A DNA stretch of 10,286 nt, taken from the NCBI GenBank assembly GCA_964622375.1, contig CAZUQA010000022.1:1-10286 (forward strand). The letters run 5' to 3'. The notes beneath the pieces are model-generated. The model had not been told where the DNA came from. It saw only the letters and a program-made list of their open reading frames with translations, and did no database searches. Below, piece after piece: positions 7,050-10,286 of the stretch. The translations under genes were made by a program, and so were the position numbers. This DNA is from CAZUQA01 sp964622375. GTDB taxonomy: Bacteria; Bacillota_I; Bacilli_A; Erysipelotrichales; Erysipelotrichaceae. Position 1 is the stretch's first letter; each line of letters starts with the position of its first letter.

Positions 7050-7078
7050 ACAATACAAAATCCCCTTACTCTTGTCAA
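7050..7078 (-). promoter_or_regulatory. Sigma-A promoter of the GPP34-MerR unit
   Basis: On the minus strand a perfect TTGACA (7073-7078) is separated by 17 bp from TATTGT (7050-7055). The predicted start near 7043 falls in the heptamer repeat, giving a leader of about 60 nt before the ATG at 6983. Confidence 0.75.
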
Positions 7079-7117
7079 GACATTTTTCGTTTTTCCGTTT
7101 TTCGTTTTTTTTATAAA

Positions 7118-7141
7118 AAAGCCCCGATTGCTCGAGGCTTT
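7118..7141 (-). terminator. Intrinsic terminator, originally that of rplM-rpsI
   Basis: On the minus strand AAAGCCTCG pairs with CGGGGCTTT (nine pairs, one G-U) around a six-base loop AGCAAT, followed by a run of U residues (TTTATAAAA). Removing the inserted element and one copy of its target duplication places this hairpin about five bases after the rpsI stop codon. The insertion sequence now separates them by about 1.6 kb. Confidence 0.85.
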
Positions 7142-7147
7142 AAACAT
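7140..7147. repeat. Left target-site duplication ttaaacat
   Basis: This 8-bp direct repeat is identical to 8765-8772. Eight bases is the usual duplication length for ISL3-family elements. Its first two bases belong to the stem of the old rpsI terminator. Confidence 0.9.
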
Positions 7148-7151
7148 GGCT

Positions 7152-7255
7152 CTTTGAAATATCGTGTGGGTGTGGGCGGGCTATGAGATAATGTGTGGGT
7201 GAAATAAGCTTAAAATAAATGGTCATGTGGGCGACCTATGAGATATAGTGTGGGT
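7152..7255 (+). repeat. Three left-end copies of the IS 20-bp motif
   Basis: CTTTGAAATATCGTGTGGGT (7152-7171), CTATGAGATAATGTGTGGGT (7181-7200) and CTATGAGATATAGTGTGGGT (7236-7255) are direct repeats in the left non-coding end. Starts are 29 and 55 bp apart. They match two inverted copies at the right end and are probably transposase binding sites (inference). Confidence 0.88.
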
Positions 7256-7264
7256 AAAAAAAGA

Positions 7265-7307
7265 CCCTTCGTGTTATTGTTAGTTTGGCACTAAATACGA
7301 AGGGAGG
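7265..7307 (+). promoter_or_regulatory. Hairpin overlapping the transposase ribosome binding site
   Basis: cccttcgtgtt (7265-7275) pairs with aatacgaaggg (7294-7304), eleven pairs including one G-U, across an 18-nt loop. The 3' arm contains the first bases of the Shine-Dalgarno GGGAGG (7302-7307). RNA entering from outside or from the IS end would hide this site. A similar device limits transposase translation in several other IS families. Confidence 0.72.
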
Positions 7308-7314
7308 AATCAAT

Positions 7315-8649
7315 ATTCCTAATAAAGATTTTACCACAGCTCTACTAAATCTAACTGATGAAGAAATTGAACATCTTGAATCATTTTTAATCAAAGACAC
7401 ATTTCATTATCATGTTACTTTAAAGTTAAAACGTCATGATTGCCCCTATTGTGGTGGGAAAACAATCTCTCATGGCACAAAAGAAAAGATAATTCATCAT
7501 CCGAGCCTTATTGATTTCGACGGCATCATTCACTATTATGCTAGAAGATATCTTTGTAAAGATTGTGGAAAGACTTTTTTCGAAAAAAATCCTTTTACTT
7601 TTGAAGGCTTTACTAACAGCTATGCTGTCATTAATCGCATCATGGAACAGTTAGGCAATCTAGATTTAAGCTTTAGTAGAATAGCTAATTTGAACCATAT
7701 CTCTATTAACACTGTCCAACTCTATCTTGATTCCTATGTTTCCATTCCTCAACCATTTTTGCCGGAATCTCTAGCTATTGATGAACTCCATTCAAAAATG
7801 TCGGCTTCCGATTCTGCTTATCTTTGCGTTCTAATCGACAATGAAAAAAGATATCCTATCGACATTCTCAATTCTCGTTCTAAACACAACCTAAACCGCT
7901 ACTTTGATAAGTATCCTAAAACACAAAGAGACAAGGTGAAATTTATCTCTATTGACATGTGGCAGCCTTATAAAGATGTAGCTTTAAGGCAGTTTAAGAA
8001 CTGTAAGATAGCTGTTGATCCTTTTCATGTTGTCAAAAATTTATGCGATAGTTTTTCTAGAGTTCGCATCACCATTATGAACCAGTGCCCTTATGGTAGT
8101 GATGCTTATTATCTTTTGAAGAAATTCCATTTTCTTCTTGAGAAAAGTAATCTCAATCTTGATAATGAGCCTAAATACAACCAACATTTTAAAAGGAAAC
8201 TTTCCTATCGCCAACTTAAGGAAATGCTTCTTGAGGTTAATGAAAAGCTATTTGATGCTTACCATCTTAAATCTATTTATCAATTCTTTAATGATTCTGC
8301 GACAACTGATAATTGTGAAGCCTGGCTAAATAAACTCATTATCTCCTTTCAGTCTTCTTATATTTCTGAATATCGTGACTTCACTAATCTGCTTGTCAAT
8401 TGGAAGCCTGAAATTATCAATTCTTTTCTTCGTCCTTATGGAGACAGAAAACTCTCTAATGCTTTAGCTGAAAGCATAAATGCTAGACTTCGCACTTATA
8501 TCTCTGTCGCTAATGGTTTTCATAATTTCATCCGTTTTAGAAAGAGAGTCCTTCTCGCTCTTAACCCTAAAATCACTTACTCTATTTCTTCAGTTATTAA
8601 ATCAGATAAAGTATCAAAAACGATTAAAACTGACCCTTATCTCGTGTGA
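7315..8649 (+). CDS. ISL3-family DDE transposase
   Basis: The protein has 444 residues if it starts at the ATT codon 7315. It catalyses cut-and-paste or copy movement of the element that carries it. The N-terminus has a zinc ribbon of two CxxC pairs, C43/C46 and C81/C84 (CPYCGG and CKDCGKTF). A helix-turn-helix region follows around residues 110-135 (SFSRIANLNHISINTVQLYL). The ISL3 catalytic core then shows AIDELHSK (D156), SIDMWQPY (D214), AVDPFHVVKN (D235) and NALAESINARLR (E386). D156, D235 and E386 are the likely catalytic triad. Start choice: GGGAGG at 7302-7307 lies seven bases before ATT, while the only in-frame standard start nearby, TTG at 7285, has no Shine-Dalgarno and sits in the loop of a hairpin. 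The ATT may be a genuine rare start or an ATG changed by mutation. The frame is intact to TGA. Confidence 0.9.
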   Translation: MPNKDFTTALLNLTDEEIEHLESFLIKDTFHYHVTLKLKRHDCPYCGGKTISHGTKEKIIHHPSLIDFDGIIHYYARRYLCKDCGKTFFEKNPFTFEGFTNSYAVINRIMEQLGNLDLSFSRIANLNHISINTVQLYLDSYVSIPQPFLPESLAIDELHSKMSASDSAYLCVLIDNEKRYPIDILNSRSKHNLNRYFDKYPKTQRDKVKFISIDMWQPYKDVALRQFKNCKIAVDPFHVVKNLCDSFSRVRITIMNQCPYGSDAYYLLKKFHFLLEKSNLNLDNEPKYNQHFKRKLSYRQLKEMLLEVNEKLFDAYHLKSIYQFFNDSATTDNCEAWLNKLIISFQSSYISEYRDFTNLLVNWKPEIINSFLRPYGDRKLSNALAESINARLRTYISVANGFHNFIRFRKRVLLALNPKITYSISSVIKSDKVSKTIKTDPYLV

Positions 8650-8661
8650 TTTCTTGCGCTT

Positions 8662-8696
8662 AAAAGAGGGGATTTCCTACGGAAATCCCCTCTTTT
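8662..8696. terminator. Strong bidirectional terminator of the IS
   Basis: AAAAGAGGGGATTTCC and GGAAATCCCCTCTTTT form a perfect 16-bp stem with a three-base loop (TAC), followed by T residues on both strands. It ends the transposase transcript 12 bases after the stop. It also probably stops rpsI read-through from the other side now that the original terminator is displaced. Confidence 0.9.
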
Positions 8697-8707
8697 TCTA
8701 ATTCTTC

Positions 8708-8760
8708 ACCCACACAATATTTCATAGCGTGCTTTTCAATAACCACACACTATCTCATCG
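8708..8760 (-). repeat. Two right-end inverted copies of the IS 20-bp motif
   Basis: Read on the minus strand these are CGATGAGATAGTGTGTGGTT (8741-8760, outermost) and CTATGAAATATTGTGTGGGT (8708-8727), with starts 33 bp apart. They match the three copies at the left end in inverted orientation. Confidence 0.85.
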
Positions 8761-8764
8761 CGCT

Positions 8765-8772
8765 TTAAACAT
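8765..8772. repeat. Right target-site duplication ttaaacat
   Basis: The direct partner of 7140-7147. Its last base (8772) is also the last base of the rpsI stop codon TAA, so the insertion leaves rpsI intact. Confidence 0.9.
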
Positions 8773-9179
8773 TAACGTTTTGAGTATTGCGGAGCTCTTC
8801 TTGCTCCCTTCAAACCATACTTCTTTCTCTCCTTAGCCCGTGGATCTCTAGTTAGAAATCCTGCGGTTTTTAGCTTAGGTCGGTAATCAGCACTGGCTTG
8901 TAGTAAAGCTCGAGCTATACCATGACGCATGGCACCGGCTTGCCCGGTAAAACCTCCACCGTAGACATTGATCACAATGTCGAATTGGTTCAACGTTTCT
9001 GTTAATTCCAAAGGTGAACGAACCACCATTTTCAAAGTTTCCAAAGGCAGGTAATCATCCAAAGGCTTCCCGTTAACCGTGAATTCTCCTTTACCCGGTC
9101 GCAAATATACGCGAGCTACGGAAGATTTACGGCGTCCCGTTCCTTGATATACGATTGTATCCTTTTTAGTTTTTGCCAT
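8772..9179 (-). CDS. rpsI: 30S ribosomal protein S9
   Basis: The 135-residue S9 is full length. It shows QGTGRRKSSVARVYLRPGKG near the start, GGGFTGQAGAMRHGIARAL in the middle and the basic tail RKKYGLKGARRAPQYSKR. The C-terminal KR reaches the P-site tRNA in the ribosome. The ATG at 9179 follows rplM by seven bases. AAAGG overlaps the rplM stop region about eleven bases upstream. It is co-transcribed with rplM, the usual pairing in bacteria. The insertion sequence begins eight bases beyond the stop codon and has cut the gene off from its own terminator. Confidence 0.97.
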   Translation of the reverse strand: MAKTKKDTIVYQGTGRRKSSVARVYLRPGKGEFTVNGKPLDDYLPLETLKMVVRSPLELTETLNQFDIVINVYGGGFTGQAGAMRHGIARALLQASADYRPKLKTAGFLTRDPRAKERKKYGLKGARRAPQYSKR

Positions 9180-9186
9180 AATTTAC

Positions 9187-9618
9187 TTAACCTTTGATTT
9201 TCAGCTCAATAGGTTTTTGAGCTGCATGAGGATGACTATCCCCTTTGTAGACAAACAAATGCGTTCTTTGTTTATTACCCAGACGAGTGTGCGGTAACAT
9301 ACCATGAACGGCTTTTTCCACCCATTCAATAGTATATTTTTCTTTCATAGTTTTGGTGCTACGTGTTCTCAGCCCACCAGGGTAACGCGAATGACTGTAA
9401 TAGTTTTTCTTGTCATCATTAGACACGACGATTTCATCGGCATTGATGATAATCACATAATCACCACAGTCAACATGAGGTGTAAATGTCGGCTTATGTT
9501 TACCCCGTAGCACTGTTGCTACCTCGGTAGCTAAGCGACCCAGAGTTTGACCTTTTCCGTCAACTACAAACCACTGACGTTGTACCTCACTTGGTTTTGC
9601 CATTGTTGTTTGGCGCAT
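9187..9618 (-). CDS. rplM: 50S ribosomal protein L13
   Basis: The 143-residue L13 is full length: MRQTTMAKPSEVQRQWFVVD, then GQTLGRLATEVATVLRGKHK, DYVIIINADEI, the YPGGLR segment and AVHGMLPHTRLGNKQ. It is an early-assembling large-subunit protein that binds 23S rRNA. The ATG at 9618 fits the family N-terminus and has GGAGG eight bases upstream. It heads the rplM-rpsI operon. A strong promoter and a short structured leader upstream suggest regulation by ribosomal protein binding to its own mRNA. Confidence 0.97.
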   Translation of the reverse strand: MRQTTMAKPSEVQRQWFVVDGKGQTLGRLATEVATVLRGKHKPTFTPHVDCGDYVIIINADEIVVSNDDKKNYYSHSRYPGGLRTRSTKTMKEKYTIEWVEKAVHGMLPHTRLGNKQRTHLFVYKGDSHPHAAQKPIELKIKG

Positions 9619-9671
9619 ATTCTATTCCTCCAACATGTAGTTTCCGGGGCTACAATTGGCTCAAAGTGCCG
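9619..9671 (-). ncRNA. Structured rplM leader (candidate L13 leader RNA)
   Basis: The roughly 50-nt leader begins close to the predicted start site and runs to the ATG. It contains GGC/GCC (9668-9670 with 9658-9660) and the hairpin TGTAG/CTACA (9650-9654 with 9636-9640) with loop CCCCGGAAA, just before the Shine-Dalgarno. Firmicutes carry a known compact L13 leader at this place that is thought to mediate autoregulation. Size and position fit; I have not matched it to the consensus. Confidence 0.5.
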
Positions 9672-9677
9672 ACTACT

Positions 9678-9706
9678 ATTCTACAGACAATTTTATTTAA
9701 TGTCAA
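9678..9706 (-). promoter_or_regulatory. Strong promoter of rplM-rpsI
   Basis: On the minus strand a perfect TTGACA (9701-9706), a 17-bp A/T-rich spacer and TAGAAT (9678-9683) place the start near 9671. This is the best consensus promoter in the window, as expected for ribosomal protein genes. Confidence 0.85.
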
Positions 9707-9764
9707 TGCATACTGCTTTACCACTTACATTCCAAAGTAAGTAAACACAAATTCCAAATAAGTA

Positions 9765-9773
9765 TGCCATAAT
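9765..9773 (+). promoter_or_regulatory. Extended -10 promoter candidate for the IS30-like transposase
   Basis: TGCCATAAT is an extended -10 (TG-N-CATAAT) 40 bases before the ATG. No good -35 box lies upstream. Confidence 0.4.
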
Positions 9774-9812
9774 TATTTTAAGGGAGGAAGCAGCCAAAAA
9801 GGTACAAGAAAA

Positions 9813-10286
9813 ATGTATAAGCATTTCAGTTTTCAAGATAGAGTGATATTGCAGTACCACTTAGATAACAACCCTCGTTGTTCTGCCAATGAAATCGCTA
9901 CAATTTTGAAAAAGTCAAGATCAGCTATCCACTACGAGCTAAAGACAAACACCAGCACTTTACTCACAAAACAACAGACATTTCTCAACTCTGAAGACAA
10001 TTATCGTTGTGTCTTCTTAGCTAGATTTCCTTTCTGTTGTAATGGTTGTGCTAAAACCAGGTGTTCCCATCGCAGTAGAAAATACGATGCCTATAAGGCA
10101 GACAGAAAAGCGCATAATACTTTAGTTAAATCGCGTTCAGATACTAAGGTAAAGAAAGAAATCATTGACATTCTTAATAAGACTGTTTCTCAATTAATTA
10201 TTGACGGTGTTTCTATTCAGGTGGCTAAAGCTTCGCTTAACCGTTGCGATGTTTCGGAGTCTACTATTAGAAGGTATGTCAATAAA
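9813..10286 (+). CDS. IS30-family transposase, N-terminal part
   Basis: The frame is open for 158 codons from the ATG at 9813 to the window edge. Residues about 2-46 (YKHFSFQDRVILQYHL, then ANEIATILKKSRSAIHYELK) are the IS30-type N-terminal helix-turn-helix. A cysteine cluster follows (FPFCCNGCAKTRCS, about 72-85), then KYDAYKADRKAHNTLVKSR. This matches the Firmicutes IS30 subgroup that carries 'PYVCNGC..C' and 'Y.a..A...' after the first HTH. A second HTH (DGVSIQVAKASL to VSESTIRRYVNK, about 131-158) sits at the cut edge. The catalytic DDE core would lie beyond the window, so intactness is unknown. Shine-Dalgarno pairing is weak (AAAAAGG ten bases upstream). Confidence 0.8.
   Translation, partial: MYKHFSFQDRVILQYHLDNNPRCSANEIATILKKSRSAIHYELKTNTSTLLTKQQTFLNSEDNYRCVFLARFPFCCNGCAKTRCSHRSRKYDAYKADRKAHNTLVKSRSDTKVKKEIIDILNKTVSQLIIDGVSIQVAKASLNRCDVSESTIRRYVNK

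Larger units (their letters stand above)
7148..8764 (+). mobile_element. Complete ISL3-family insertion sequence, 1617 bp
   Basis: The ends are defined by flanking 8-bp duplications. The left end begins GGCTCTTTGAAATATC and the reverse complement of the right end begins AGCGCGATGAGATAG. These are imperfect inverted repeats that match best over TGAnATAnnGTGTGG. Inside are one intact ISL3 transposase gene reading plus, subterminal repeats at both ends, an upstream hairpin covering the ribosome binding site and a strong terminator after the gene. Perfect target duplications and an open transposase frame suggest a recent insertion. The right end abuts the rpsI stop codon. Confidence 0.92.
9723..10286 (+). 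mobile_element. Left part of an IS30-like insertion sequence, right end off window
   Basis: An IS30-type transposase gene begins at 9813 and runs off the edge. The non-coding stretch before it contains ACTTAC (9723-9728) facing GTAAGT (9737-9742) and a near-direct repeat ATTCCAAAGTAAGTA (9729-9743) / ATTCCAAATAAGTA (9751-9764). These are plausible terminal transposase-binding sites. The exact left boundary is not determined; it lies to the right of the rplM -35 box at 9706. Confidence 0.55.

Noticed and set aside
7083..7113. Repeated cgttttt units as a regulatory repeat
   Set aside because: Imperfect and low-complexity, located between a terminator and a promoter; no clear unit or role.
7148..7264. 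Clustered 20-bp motifs as a CRISPR-like array
   Set aside because: Spacing is irregular, there are only three local copies, and matching inverted copies at the other IS end identify them as transposon end sites.
7285..7314. TTG at 7285 as the transposase start
   Set aside because: No Shine-Dalgarno upstream and the codon lies in the loop of the RBS hairpin; kept only as the alternative start.

Overview
The window looks like a low-GC Bacillota or Mycoplasmatota-type chromosome. The evidence is Shine-Dalgarno sites of the GGAGG type, sigma-A promoters with 17-bp spacers, a Bacillus-like gene order for a nucleoside ABC transporter, and a Firmicutes-style rplM-rpsI operon. TGA acts as stop and tryptophans are TGG, so the standard bacterial code is used (not the Mycoplasma code). 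I cannot name a genus from the sequence.

Left region (1-999): the 5' part of a large secreted protein on the minus strand, resembling the N-terminal region of cell-wall/RHS-type proteins and running off the left edge. Behind it is a 24-nt exact-looking 3' end of a tRNA-Pro (plus strand) without a complete tRNA. It may be an attachment-site scar that bounds an accessory segment to the left. Next to it is a likely terminator hairpin.

Region 1000-5770 (minus strand): a complete purine-nucleoside uptake operon, nupN-nupO-nupP-nupQ (lipoprotein, double ATPase, two permeases). All four genes overlap by 4-14 nt. The leader holds a promoter with an extended -10, a purine riboswitch aptamer with guanine-type specificity bases but some changed core positions, and two downstream inverted repeats that look like its expression platform. 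The logic is that intracellular purine represses import of purine nucleosides.

Region 5903-7078 (minus strand): a two-gene unit, a GPP34 (Golgi phosphoprotein 3-like) protein followed by a small MerR-type regulator. It is driven by a TTGACA-N17-TATTGT promoter whose predicted 5' UTR contains a 7-bp tandem repeat.

Region 7118-9706: the rplM-rpsI ribosomal operon (minus strand), with a strong promoter and a short structured leader matching the L13-leader position. A complete 1617-bp ISL3-family insertion sequence (7148-8764) has inserted exactly between the rpsI stop codon and its intrinsic terminator. Its 8-bp target duplication ttaaacat is intact. The element has five copies of a 20-bp motif at its ends, an RNA hairpin that would sequester the transposase ribosome binding site, and a transposase whose well-placed Shine-Dalgarno points to an ATT start.

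Right end (about 9720-10286): the beginning of a second insertion sequence, IS30-like, divergent from rplM and cut by the window edge.
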